A stretch of 64,000 bases of DNA from Bosea sp. ANAM02 (GTDB taxonomy: Bacteria > Pseudomonadota > Alphaproteobacteria > Rhizobiales > Beijerinckiaceae): contig NZ_AP022849.1 of NCBI RefSeq assembly GCF_011764485.1, forward strand, positions 124,001 to 188,000, written 5' to 3'. This document shows positions 1 to 8,303 of this stretch, piece by piece (position 1 is the stretch's first letter; each line of letters opens with the position of its first letter). The position numbers and the translations under genes are program-made. The notes under the pieces are model-generated. The model searched no databases. It was not told the DNA's origin and saw only the letters and a program-made list of their open reading frames with translations.

Positions 1-101
1 CTTCCGGGGATGGCCTGTGGATCGAGCCGCGCTGGCGGCCGGAATCAGGAACTCACGCCTGCGAAGGCGAGAAGCTCGGTCCTTCAGGGCCGAGAGTAGT
101 C

Positions 102-365
102 ATGCCTGAACAGATTGCCGAGGAGATCGCGTCGCTGAGCGCGTCCCAGAAGGATGCTCTGCGCAACGCCAAACAGGGCGAGGGCGGCTGGGGCTGGGTC
201 GTCAGCACTCGCCACCCCGGCTTTCGGGGTCTGCCCACCCGAGGGCTCGCCCACGGTCGGGCTCACGCCAATCGCGCAGCAGGTGCCCTGGGGAGCCTGA
301 CCGCCAAGGGCGAGACGATCCGCGACGCGCTCCTGCAGCTGTCCCCTGCCCCGATCGGCACGTGA
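102..365 (+). CDS. hypothetical small protein, possibly 5'-truncated by the window edge
   Basis: An 87-residue reading frame beginning at ATG 102. The same frame has no stop back to base 3, so the true start could lie to the left of the window. It resembles small winged-helix-like plasmid or phage proteins: a short helical start (SLSASQKDALRNAK), a Gly/Trp-rich centre, and a C-terminal stretch LTAKGETIRDAL of the 'LTxxG' kind that ends many winged helices. The stop overlaps the next gene by a GTGA junction, which suggests co-translation. No function can be assigned. Confidence 0.5.
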   Translation: MPEQIAEEIASLSASQKDALRNAKQGEGGWGWVVSTRHPGFRGLPTRGLAHGRAHANRAAGALGSLTAKGETIRDALLQLSPAPIGT

Positions 366-652
366 CCGCCATGGACGAGACTGGCTGGAAGGGAACGAAG
401 GTTCGGAACGCCGACGGCCGCGTGGGCGAGGTTATCGAAACCTACTCCGGCTTCCTTCACGTCGGACTGCACCTCGCGGCGGATGACGGCGGGCGCGCCT
501 ATATTCAGCTCAATACGCAGGGTTCGGACAGCGGCGACGTCGGATGGCAATGGTTTTGCGAGAATTTCGATGGCGGCGCCGCATGGCTGCCCCTCGGCGA
601 TCACAGCGGGTGCGAAATCGAGTTCGACGCCGCCCGAACCCCAGAGCTCTGA
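362..652 (+). CDS. hypothetical protein
   Basis: A 96-residue acidic protein. The GTG at 362 overlaps the previous stop (GTGA); an in-frame ATG at 371 is an equally possible start, and neither has a clear ribosome-binding site. The N-terminal half (GTKVRNADGRVGEVIETYSG) has the look of a small beta-barrel or SH3-like fold. I do not recognise a family. It is followed five bases later by a phosphoesterase gene on the same strand. Confidence 0.6.
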   Translation: MTAMDETGWKGTKVRNADGRVGEVIETYSGFLHVGLHLAADDGGRAYIQLNTQGSDSGDVGWQWFCENFDGGAAWLPLGDHSGCEIEFDAARTPEL

Positions 653-657
653 GACCG

Positions 658-1470
658 ATGCACCTCCTCGTCATCTCCGACCTCCACCTCGAATTCGCAC
701 CCTGGCGCCTTCCGGATGACCTTCCGGACTTTGACGTGGCCGTGTTCGCCGGCGACATCGACAAGCCTCTAACGGGCTCGCTGATGTGGCTCGACTACGA
801 GATGAAGAACGGCCCCCTGAAGGGAAAGGAGGTCGTGCTCGTTCCGGGCAACCATGAGTTCTACCGCGAGAACATGACCCGTCAGCTTGCCTGGGGGCGA
901 GATCAAGCCCGAGAGACCGGCGTTCACCTGCTGGCGCCGGGCTGCGTCGTCCTTGGCGACGTCCGGATCATCGGCGCAACCCTCTGGACCGACTACGCCC
1001 TGCTCGGCGATGCGCGCGCGGGTCGGCAAGCTGCCGGCCGCACGATGAATGACCACCGCCTCATCGCCATCGATGACGACACCGGCGACCACATTTTCAC
1101 GACGGCCGACGCGGTGCGCCTCCATCAGGAGGATCTCGCCTTCCTCACGGCCCGCATGGAGGAGCCTTTCGACGGGCAGACTGTCGTTGTGACGCATCAT
1201 GCCCCTCATCCCGGTTCGGTCCAGCCAAAGCATCGTGGAAGCTCTCTCTCGCCGGCGTTCGCATCGGATCTGACGGAGGTCATCGAGCGCTACGAGCCTG
1301 CGCTCTGGATCCATGGGCACGACCATGGCTCGCACGACTACACGGTTGGCTCGACCCGCATCCTATCGAACCAGGCCGGCTACCCTACGCTCGGCGAGAA
1401 GCGCGAAAACCCGACCTTCGATCCCAGGCTTGTGGTTGAAGTGCCGCCAGCACCGGCTTTCGTGCCATGA
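658..1470 (+). CDS. metallophosphoesterase (calcineurin-like)
   Basis: A 270-residue calcineurin-like phosphoesterase. The usual metal-ligand motifs appear in order: SDLH at 7-10, AGDID at 31-35, GNHEF at 64-68, a THHAPHP motif in the middle, and HGHDH near the C-terminus. Such enzymes hydrolyse phosphomono- or diesters with two metal ions; the substrate cannot be told from sequence. I chose ATG 658 because the DxH motif then sits eight residues from the start, whereas the longer in-frame extension is Arg-rich and not protein-like. Its stop overlaps the next gene (ATGA), so the two are probably co-translated. Confidence 0.88.
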   Translation: MHLLVISDLHLEFAPWRLPDDLPDFDVAVFAGDIDKPLTGSLMWLDYEMKNGPLKGKEVVLVPGNHEFYRENMTRQLAWGRDQARETGVHLLAPGCVVLGDVRIIGATLWTDYALLGDARAGRQAAGRTMNDHRLIAIDDDTGDHIFTTADAVRLHQEDLAFLTARMEEPFDGQTVVVTHHAPHPGSVQPKHRGSSLSPAFASDLTEVIERYEPALWIHGHDHGSHDYTVGSTRILSNQAGYPTLGEKRENPTFDPRLVVEVPPAPAFVP

Positions 1471-2024
1471 CGTCTACGAGTGCGGCCGCCATCGACCGCG
1501 AGGAGCTCTTCGCGATCGCAACCGAGGTGCGCAGCTTCCTGGATCCGCGTTGGATCGAGTTCCAGAGGCAGCGCGGGCTCGTCTACGCGAGCCACCCGTC
1601 GACAGGCATGTGCCGGCTTTCCGCTCTCTTCCTGCTGCGCGTCCTGGAGCAGGAGCTGCCGGCCGTAGGATGGCAATGCCTCGGCGGATCCCCGGACGCC
1701 GCCGATGAGGACGTTGATCCCGCCCTGGGCCTTCCTGGCGGCTATCGCGACAGCGATGGGAATTGGAGCGGCCACTACTGGGTCGCGGACGGCGATTTCG
1801 AGCTTGTCGTCGACATCACGGCGGACCAATTCGGCGGAGAGCCTGTCGTTGTAATAGAGGACGTGGCCGACGGCGCCTATCGTGAGAACTACGTCTCGGC
1901 CGCGGTGGTTGAGCGCCTGAAGGACGTCCGGGATCGGGTGGCCGGCTGGTTGGATGAATGGGCGAGCCAGCACGAGATCGGTTGGAGTGCCGCTCACAGC
2001 TCGCTCGGCCGGGGCCTGCGATAA
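1467..2024 (+). CDS. predicted papain/transglutaminase-fold protein
   Basis: A 185-residue protein with a Cys-His-Asp arrangement typical of transglutaminase/papain-fold hydrolases. C49 lies at the start of a helix (GMCRLSALFLL), H103 is in GHYWV and D116 is in VVDITADQFG. The family-like GHYW and VDITADQFG strings are seen directly. Hydrolase or transferase activity is inference, and an inactive fold is possible. It overlaps the phosphoesterase by four bases (ATGA). Two shorter proteins with the same ordered triad occur elsewhere in the window, at 34510 and 56171. Confidence 0.62.
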   Translation: MTSTSAAAIDREELFAIATEVRSFLDPRWIEFQRQRGLVYASHPSTGMCRLSALFLLRVLEQELPAVGWQCLGGSPDAADEDVDPALGLPGGYRDSDGNWSGHYWVADGDFELVVDITADQFGGEPVVVIEDVADGAYRENYVSAAVVERLKDVRDRVAGWLDEWASQHEIGWSAAHSSLGRGLR

Positions 2025-2133
2025 TTCCCGGCGATGGCTCGGACGTCGTCCACCAAACTCTCAAGTGAGCGCCTCGCTCCGCCGTCCGCCTGCTGCTAGC
2101 CTGGTTGGAGCGTCGGCAACTAAAGGATCGCTC

Positions 2134-2349
2134 GTGAAGCTCGCCCTGTTTCTCCTGTCGATGGGCATTTTCGACGCCGCGATGGGCGCTTGGCTCTTCG
2201 CCCATCGGCTAGACGCCGTCTTGGCGTGGGGACCACCGATTGCATGCGGCGTGATAGCTGGGTTGATCGGAGGGCTCAGCGCATGGATAGCGATCAGCCG
2301 GAATGGGCGGAGCAGCGGTGTCAGGAGTGATGCATGCTGGCTGAGCTGA
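2134..2349 (+). CDS. small two-helix membrane protein
   Basis: A 71-residue protein with two hydrophobic segments (about residues 2-22 and 28-48) separated by a short HRLD loop, so an integral inner-membrane hairpin is likely. The start GTG 2134 is preceded by AAAGGA. The in-frame sequence upstream is Arg/Pro-rich and is not included. Its last codons overlap the next gene by 16 bases in another frame. Function unknown. Confidence 0.6.
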   Translation: MKLALFLLSMGIFDAAMGAWLFAHRLDAVLAWGPPIACGVIAGLIGGLSAWIAISRNGRSSGVRSDACWLS

Positions 2350-2765
2350 TCGAACGCCTGGAGCAGGGAAGCGGCGCCGATCGCGCGCTCGATGGCGACA
2401 TCGCACTCGCTCTCGGCATGCCGCAGGCCTATTTCGACGGCTTCGATACCGACGATAATGGTCGATCTCCCTTCTCCGGCTTTAAGGAAGTCGACGGACC
2501 GGAATGCTTCTTCGGCCGGCCCGAGTGGGCCGGCGGCGGGCGCTCCTGGGTAGCGCCCGCCTTTACGACGAGCCTCGACGCGGCAACAGCCGTCATCGAT
2601 GAGAAGTTGGCAGGCTGGATGTGGCTGAAACGCAGCCCGCTGGTGATGACCGTCTGCAAGCCGTCGGACGATGACGAATTCTGGGCGGATCACATTGAGG
2701 CCCGGGCGTCCTCGGATTGCAGGGCTCTGCTCGTGGCGGTCCTAAAGGCGATCTCACGCCAGTAG
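2334..2765 (+). CDS. phage ABA-sandwich-type protein
   Basis: A 143-residue protein with the layout of the small 'phage ABA sandwich' family: an N-terminal helix LIERLEQGSGADRALDGDIA, then a charged middle, then the family-like TTSLDAATAVI helix, and a C-terminal helix RALLVAVLKAI. The family is common in phages and mobile elements and has no firm biochemical role. A second member sits at 9446. It overlaps the preceding membrane-protein gene and ends two bases before the convergent wHTH gene. Confidence 0.66.
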   Translation: MLAELIERLEQGSGADRALDGDIALALGMPQAYFDGFDTDDNGRSPFSGFKEVDGPECFFGRPEWAGGGRSWVAPAFTTSLDAATAVIDEKLAGWMWLKRSPLVMTVCKPSDDDEFWADHIEARASSDCRALLVAVLKAISRQ

Positions 2766-2766
2766 C

Positions 2767-3246
2767 TCAGGCTTTACGGACCGCCGATTGCCATGTGTCC
2801 GGCTCCTCCTCGCGTGCTTTCATCGCGATCTCGATTCGCTGCGTGACGAAGGCGGAGAGCGCATCCTTCGGTGCCGCATATGCGGTTCTGCCAATGCGTT
2901 TGCCCTCGGTGTCCGCGAGGCACCACTGATCGTTGCCTAGCAGCAGAGCCAGCGCAACCACCTGCCCGGCCTCGTCGACGATGCGCCGGGAGACGCGGTC
3001 GTATTTCTCGATGCGGTGGCGCGACGCGAGTTCGGTCTCGATCCCGAGCGCGGTAAGCCGGTAGCCATGCAGGCTGTGCTGCGGCTCCTTGCCGTATTCA
3101 ATCAGCCCGGCGAGGCGCAGTTCATTTAGGGCGACACCAGAGACCTTCCCGAGATTTCCCTTGAGATCAGGGATTCCGGTCGGGATCGTCCAGGTGCCCT
3201 GGCGCTGCGCAAGGAAGGACAGGACGTGCAAGTAAGACGGTCGCAT
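2767..3246 (-). CDS. winged-helix protein downstream of hipA
   Basis: A 159-residue protein starting at ATG 3246, thirteen bases after the hipA stop on the same strand. Residues 1-75 look like a winged helix (YLHVLSFLAQRQG, GVALNELRLAGLIEYG, GYRLTALGIETE). The C-terminal half holds a repeat-like segment WCLADTEGKRIGRTAYA. The longer in-frame start at 3354 would sit inside hipA and is not used. The position suggests co-transcription with HipA and perhaps a DNA-binding or antitoxin-like role. That is inference; no HipB-type HTH is visible. Confidence 0.65.
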   Translation of the reverse strand: MRPSYLHVLSFLAQRQGTWTIPTGIPDLKGNLGKVSGVALNELRLAGLIEYGKEPQHSLHGYRLTALGIETELASRHRIEKYDRVSRRIVDEAGQVVALALLLGNDQWCLADTEGKRIGRTAYAAPKDALSAFVTQRIEIAMKAREEEPDTWQSAVRKA

Positions 3247-3259
3247 GTGGGGGTGCCCG

Positions 3260-4543
3260 CTAACGGAGAGCCTTGAGGATGTCTTCGGGCGCGCCTTCGA
3301 ACGCGTAGGGATTGAGGAACTGTCGGCGAGCAAACTGCCGCTTGTCCAGATCACTGATGCCCGCTTCCACGCAAACGTTCTCCCAGTTCGCGATCATCGC
3401 CTGCACCTGGCCGATGATGAGCGCGATCGCGTCGTCTCTGGTCAGCCCGAAGACATCCGCGGCCTCGATGCACCGCGCGAGCCTGCTGTCCCGGTGATCG
3501 CCATGGATCAACATAGCCTGAGAGGCTTCGTTGCCGTGGCGGGATTGCGGGCAGATGTCGTAGGCCGGTGTCAGCTGCAGAGAGCTCCCGTTCCAGAACG
3601 CCGAGTGATTCCGGGCATGATCATCCGTGTTGCCGCAAAGGATGTTGAAGACGATCCGCCCGAAGAGCTCGCGCAGCGTGCGCTCGGGAGCGTCGAACCC
3701 CTTCTTCACTAGCTCTGCCAGATCCTCGTAGCTGGCGTAACGCGCCATCATCTCGTCGAGGCCGAGCAGGGTAAGGCCTGAGACCATTGCGCGCCGACGC
3801 CAGACGCCGTCATCCATGATCCTATCGAAGCGCTCGATGAGAAGGACATCGCGCGAGCCAGAGCGAACCAGCTGGACCGGAGCGACCTCGAGGCCGACTA
3901 CGCGAGCGAGGCGCATCGCGATGAACTCGGCCTTGACGATGTCGAAGCCGTCGTTCGGTCCACTGAACTTCGCGATAAAGGCCTTGCCCTCGTCTGCCAC
4001 GAGCGCCTTCGGACGGGCGCCGCCGACGGCGCAGCGAGGAAGCAACGCGGACTTCAGCTCGCGCGACAACGGGATGCCGCGCTGCACGAGATCGGCTGCA
4101 TCCAGAAGCCGGTCCAGCGAACCCCCATGCGGGAGGCGTGGCGTATGGCGGGTCGGCGAGCTCTGGAAGTCGAGCGCACCAATTCGATCAGATCCCGATC
4201 GAAGGAGGCATGAGATTTCGTCCAACTCTGCGCCGTCCAGATCACTCGCGCCGGCCCCAAAACTCTGGTTCGCGAGCACTCGCCTGCCCCATGCGTCCGG
4301 AGCGGCGTCGCGAATGCAGCTCGCCAGCATTAGCCCTGGTGCGGGGGAAATCGGGCCCTCCTGCAGGGGCAACTCATCAGGATAAATCGAGATCGCATCG
4401 CTGCGCCGGAGGTACGAATCCGCATAGGCGAACGAGAGCGTATTGCCGTCGCGACCCAGCCGGCCAGCGAGCACCGGCTCGGTTGCCGCTGGAAGCCAGA
4501 TCCAGGCGTAGCACTCGTCTGCTAACAGATTGGGAGCGGTCAT
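3260..4543 (-). CDS. hipA: HipA-family serine/threonine kinase
   Basis: A 427-residue, full-length HipA-like kinase. Seen directly: an N-terminal subdomain (1-110), the phosphate-loop motif VGGARPKALV at 173-182, the ATP-binding lysine in FIAKFSG near 192, the catalytic loop GNTDDHARNHS at 304-314, and the metal-binding AYDI near 327-330. Known HipA proteins phosphorylate glutamyl-tRNA synthetase or other targets, cause growth arrest, and are held in check by an adjacent HipB. Here no HipB gene lies upstream (4544-4735 is empty). The gene downstream is a winged-helix protein instead. All catalytic positions look intact, so a toxic kinase is plausible. Confidence 0.9.
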   Translation of the reverse strand: MTAPNLLADECYAWIWLPAATEPVLAGRLGRDGNTLSFAYADSYLRRSDAISIYPDELPLQEGPISPAPGLMLASCIRDAAPDAWGRRVLANQSFGAGASDLDGAELDEISCLLRSGSDRIGALDFQSSPTRHTPRLPHGGSLDRLLDAADLVQRGIPLSRELKSALLPRCAVGGARPKALVADEGKAFIAKFSGPNDGFDIVKAEFIAMRLARVVGLEVAPVQLVRSGSRDVLLIERFDRIMDDGVWRRRAMVSGLTLLGLDEMMARYASYEDLAELVKKGFDAPERTLRELFGRIVFNILCGNTDDHARNHSAFWNGSSLQLTPAYDICPQSRHGNEASQAMLIHGDHRDSRLARCIEAADVFGLTRDDAIALIIGQVQAMIANWENVCVEAGISDLDKRQFARRQFLNPYAFEGAPEDILKALR

Positions 4544-4735
4544 TCCCGCCCAGTAACGTCAGAAGCCCGTCGAGATCAAGAATAGGCATTGCAGAGCCAC
4601 CCTCCATTCCGGCCCATCCACGGATTTGTCGCGCTCACGCAAGGATTGCAGTTCCAATTCTTCACGATCTCCGCCTTCATCCGGTCAAGCAGTTTGGACC
4701 GCCCTTCCCCGCTGGTCCTCATCCGGGATTGAGAG

Positions 4736-5638
4736 ATGGCAAACGCGAACCCGCCTACGAACGAGACGCCGCCGGCGCCGGCCGGCCTCGCCGCCTTGCT
4801 GAAGCTGGCGGAAACTCAGGTTCAGTATTGGCGTGAGCGCCAGGTGAGCGAGAAGGCTCTGGAGGACGCCTACTCCGAGCACGGAGCTCATACTCCGATC
4901 GGCGACGAAGGTGCCTGGTCGTCCGGCTATACCAACGGCCGCTACAGCGAGGCCGACTGGTGGATGAAGACCATCCAGGAGGCGATCGCCGCGGCGACAC
5001 CCAAGGGCTACCGCATCACACCGCGGGCCGAAGGCGGCTTCGACATCGAGCGAGAGATCTCCTGCATCAACGGCCTCCCTGCCTGGTTCGCGATCGCCAC
5101 GGTTCACCCCGTCGCCGAGCGCGAGCGGCTGATCACCGATGGCGCCGCAGGCACGGCCGATGGCAATGCGAAGGCCATTCTCGCCAGCCTGATGGCGGGC
5201 GCTGACGGCGGACAGCCCGTATCGGATGTCGACGGCCGCGATGGCACCGATCGCCTCTGCCTGGCGCTCTACGGCCGCAAGGCGCGTGCGCGCGACTATC
5301 TCGGTGGCTCGGATGCTCGGATGCTTCACGACGCGGCTGATCGCCTTGCCGGCCACGAGCCAGTAGCCGTCGATGGCCCCGTCGGTCGATTCGGTCATCA
5401 CTCTGATCGCGCGGACGATTTTTGTATCGAGGTTCAAATCCTCCATGAAGAGTGGCGCAACCTGCGTGTCGACTTCGTCAACGGCACGCCCTGGCTCGCC
5501 GAATTCAAGGATCGCGTATTCAAGGCGATGCAGGCCGGCCCCTTCGTCACCGAGCGCTGCCTCAACGCGAAGACCCTGCTGCGGAGTATCGAGCGCGAGC
5601 TCCCAGATCACGTTGCATCGGAGGCCGCCCATGTCTGA
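4736..5638 (+). CDS. hypothetical protein
   Basis: A 300-residue soluble acidic protein, first gene of a tightly packed run extending to about 10.2 kb. Residues 16-75 form predicted helices (LLKLAETQVQYWRERQ, WWMKTIQEAI). The rest is mixed alpha/beta with an HEEWRNLRVDFVNGTPWLAEF segment near the end. No known motif was found. The stop lies inside the start region of the next gene (8-base overlap). The 192 bases between this gene and hipA must hold both divergent promoters, but I see no clear element there. Confidence 0.68.
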   Translation: MANANPPTNETPPAPAGLAALLKLAETQVQYWRERQVSEKALEDAYSEHGAHTPIGDEGAWSSGYTNGRYSEADWWMKTIQEAIAAATPKGYRITPRAEGGFDIEREISCINGLPAWFAIATVHPVAERERLITDGAAGTADGNAKAILASLMAGADGGQPVSDVDGRDGTDRLCLALYGRKARARDYLGGSDARMLHDAADRLAGHEPVAVDGPVGRFGHHSDRADDFCIEVQILHEEWRNLRVDFVNGTPWLAEFKDRVFKAMQAGPFVTERCLNAKTLLRSIERELPDHVASEAAHV

Positions 5639-6482
5639 GGCCGCGGCGACCGTATCGACCACCCGATCCTTCCCCGAGGTTCCTCATCTTGACCAGCTGA
5701 TGCAGGTTCGGGGGCGCCTGGTGGAGCTCGGTCTCGATACCGAGGCCGAGGCGCTCGGCCAGGTCTATGCCGCCGGGCTTGTCGAGCATCAGCTCTATGC
5801 CGCGGCCCTGCAGGAAAGCCAGGACTGGAAAACCCGCGCCCGGGATGCCAGCGACGACCTGGAGTATTCCGAGGCCCGGCATCTGGGCTTCCGTTCTCGG
5901 ATGGTCGAGGTTCTCAAGAGGGTTCGTGATTTTCTCGCGAATGGGTTCCCGGGAAAGGAAGATCTCGACGGACAGCGATATCTCGAATTTGCGACCGACG
6001 ATGTCGAACGCGAGTTCGAGCAGCTGTCGCAGGAAATCCGGTCGCGAAAGCGTTTCTCGATGCACAGCGCCATCGAGGCCTCAATCCGCTTGCACCTCGA
6101 CTGGCCGGTGGATCGCGATCCGGACCAGGCAGTTACCGACACCGTGCGCGACATCTGCACGGATATCGACTGCCTCATCGAGAAGCGCGTCGAGGGGCTG
6201 ATGGCTGAAGCGACGGCGGGAAGCTTCGTCCCGGCCGAATTCAGGGCGCTCACCTTCGCCGTGCAGCACAACCCGAACTGCCCATCGCCATGGCTGGTCC
6301 GCCTGCCGGGCAAGGGAGCTGGGTCCATCGATATGAAGGCGTACGGGGTGACCGGATCCGGTCTTGGGCTGATCCCGCATGAGACCAAGGACGCTCTCGG
6401 GTTCGGGAAGACATTCGCCTCGGCCGGCGCCGCCGCGCTGCAGGCTCAATCAGCGTCGGCCGGCAACGTCAGCAGGAAATGA
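5631..6482 (+). CDS. hypothetical helical protein
   Basis: A 283-residue protein starting at ATG 5631, preceded by a GGAGG site six bases upstream that lies within the end of the previous gene. It is mainly helical and charged (for example QESQDWKTRARDASDDLEYSE, DDVEREFEQLSQEIRSRKRF), with a Gly-rich C-terminus. No recognised family. The 8-base overlap with its neighbour implies translational coupling. Confidence 0.7.
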   Translation: MSEAAATVSTTRSFPEVPHLDQLMQVRGRLVELGLDTEAEALGQVYAAGLVEHQLYAAALQESQDWKTRARDASDDLEYSEARHLGFRSRMVEVLKRVRDFLANGFPGKEDLDGQRYLEFATDDVEREFEQLSQEIRSRKRFSMHSAIEASIRLHLDWPVDRDPDQAVTDTVRDICTDIDCLIEKRVEGLMAEATAGSFVPAEFRALTFAVQHNPNCPSPWLVRLPGKGAGSIDMKAYGVTGSGLGLIPHETKDALGFGKTFASAGAAALQAQSASAGNVSRK

Positions 6483-6520
6483 TGATGTGCAGCGCGGCGG
6501 TGGGCAGCGGGAGAATCTTC

Positions 6521-7804
6521 ATGACGGTTTCTGAGAAGGCACCTAGCGTGCCTTGCGATACTGGTATGGGCCCGTCCGCGTCCCTATCAGCGACGCCAGG
6601 GTCTGATGGGGGCGATATCGATGCTCGGATGAAGGCGGCGGGCATGATCCCGCTTTCGGACCTGATCAGCGGCAACACCCCTCTGGAGCGGTGGGCAGCG
6701 CATACGGGCGTCAGCGATCTCGACACGTTCGAGGAGTGGCTTACGCGCAAGCAGCGCGAGTTCGGCGTCATGAAGGCCGGCTATGAGCTTGGCGACAAGG
6801 ATAAGGGCGACGAGCTTTACGAGTGGGTGCTTTCCCACTTCGCTGCGTTCAATGAGGTCGCTGCCAATCTGCGCCAGATGAAGGAGCGGATGGCCGTCTC
6901 GGACGCGGCTGGGGGCGAGACCGTACCTCTCGACAAGTACCGGACCGCAGTGCTTAGCCGAGAGCGCACGATCCTCGAAATGCACGACAAGAGCGAAGCC
7001 GTCATCGCCGGGCTCAACAAGCAGCTCACCGAGCAGTTCGATCTGACGACCAAGCTGGCTGCTCAACTGGACGCAGCCCTCGGTAACCCCGCCTCCTCGC
7101 CTGTTTGCAATCTAGTTCCGCCACCCGAGACCCGCGGTGGCTCGCCTGATGAACCGTGGACCGGCGGGATGCCGTTGCCCCAGGCTGGCGAGTTTCGGAA
7201 TTGGAAAACGCTCGCTATCGGGATGGGAGCGCACCTTGAGCAGTTGGAAACGCATTGCTCCGTTCAGACTGGAAAGACAGGTTCGGCTCACGCCGATGAA
7301 GGGCGAGAGTTGCGCGAGGCCGGCAAGGCTTTTGTTGCCATGGTCCGGAGCCTGATTGCTTGTCGGTCCGAGCGCGGCGACGGGCTGCATCCTGAGACCG
7401 AGAAGCTCGTCGCGGAATTCAGTTTCGCTTTGCGCGCCAAGCTCCTGAAGGCCCAGCAAAAATACGAATTCGGAGACGACTGGCGCACCGACGACTGGGA
7501 GACCGAGTGCCGGCAATCGCTCTTCAAGCACCTGATCAAGGGTGATCCTCTCGACGTCGGTGCCTATGCCGCCTTCTGCTGGAAGCGCGGCTGGACTACA
7601 TCGCCGCCCGAGTCCAACTACGGACCCTCATACAAGGTCCTGGAGGATCAACTCGCGATCGCCATGAAGTCGCTGCAGCGCATCCGGGACGCCGATCACC
7701 GCAACACGAACAGCTCGACCGCACCCGAGGCTTTCGCCTATGCCCATGCGGTGACCGCTGAGGCCCTTGACGCAATCGCTGCCGTCACGGAGGCCCGCTC
7801 ATGA
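6521..7804 (+). CDS. hypothetical protein with coiled-coil centre
   Basis: A 427-residue protein. ATG 6521 has a GGGAG site seven bases upstream; an in-frame ATG at 6479 overlaps the preceding stop but has no usable ribosome-binding site. The middle (about residues 125-190) is heptad-like and rich in Glu, Lys and Leu, which suggests a coiled coil. Helical segments flank it. Residues near 345-355 include EFGDDWRTDDWETEC. Family not recognised. The stop overlaps the next gene by ATGA. Confidence 0.68.
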   Translation: MTVSEKAPSVPCDTGMGPSASLSATPGSDGGDIDARMKAAGMIPLSDLISGNTPLERWAAHTGVSDLDTFEEWLTRKQREFGVMKAGYELGDKDKGDELYEWVLSHFAAFNEVAANLRQMKERMAVSDAAGGETVPLDKYRTAVLSRERTILEMHDKSEAVIAGLNKQLTEQFDLTTKLAAQLDAALGNPASSPVCNLVPPPETRGGSPDEPWTGGMPLPQAGEFRNWKTLAIGMGAHLEQLETHCSVQTGKTGSAHADEGRELREAGKAFVAMVRSLIACRSERGDGLHPETEKLVAEFSFALRAKLLKAQQKYEFGDDWRTDDWETECRQSLFKHLIKGDPLDVGAYAAFCWKRGWTTSPPESNYGPSYKVLEDQLAIAMKSLQRIRDADHRNTNSSTAPEAFAYAHAVTAEALDAIAAVTEARS

Positions 7805-8295
7805 CGACGGTCACCTTCCCTGTGAAGCCCGGCGACTGGGTGTCGAACAGCAACGGTCGCCCGGCCAAGGTCAAGGCGGTCTATGACTGCAGCGGCGAGG
7901 CCCTGGCGGATCTCGTGCTGTACGACCGCAAGGGCAAACGTGTCGGCCGGGAGTCACCCGCATGCGGTGGGCCGCGGACCTTCGAGCCGGCCTGCTCGCT
8001 CGACGGCTGGCACCGTATCGCCGAGCCGAGCTTCCCGATCGAGCTGAAATGGATTCCGAACGGCGAAGGCTCCGTCGTTGGTGGCTACTATGCCGGCGCC
8101 CCTCTGCCGGCCCGCCAGTACGTACCGAACCCTCGGCGCCTCCGTGGCTCCGGCACCATCGACCAGAAAATCTCCCGCCTCGCCTATCGCGAAGCCAATG
8201 TGTTTCGCGATGCCCTCCAGCTTATCGCCGACGGCCACAATGACCCGCGCACGCTCGCGGCCTTTGTCCTCGGCAACCTCAAACTTCCATCGTGA
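7801..8295 (+). CDS. hypothetical protein
   Basis: A 164-residue protein with GGAGG seven bases before ATG 7801. The N-terminal 60 residues look beta-rich (KPGDWVSNSNGRPAKVKAVYD), and the C-terminal 45 are helical (KISRLAYREANVFRDALQLI). Two cysteines lie in the centre (SPACGGP and PACSLDGW). No known domain. ATGA overlap with the gene before it. Confidence 0.65.
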   Translation: MTTVTFPVKPGDWVSNSNGRPAKVKAVYDCSGEALADLVLYDRKGKRVGRESPACGGPRTFEPACSLDGWHRIAEPSFPIELKWIPNGEGSVVGGYYAGAPLPARQYVPNPRRLRGSGTIDQKISRLAYREANVFRDALQLIADGHNDPRTLAAFVLGNLKLPS

Positions 8296-8303
8296 GGCCA
8301 ACA

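Noticed and set aside
4377..4607. A short frame ahead of hipA as a possible hipB
   Set aside because: It has no HTH pattern, overlaps hipA in another frame and becomes Arg-rich nonsense after 20 codons.
4685..5662. A 325-codon minus-strand frame opposite the 4736 gene
   Set aside because: The plus-strand frame joins an overlapping gene chain with good ribosome-binding sites; the minus frame has none.
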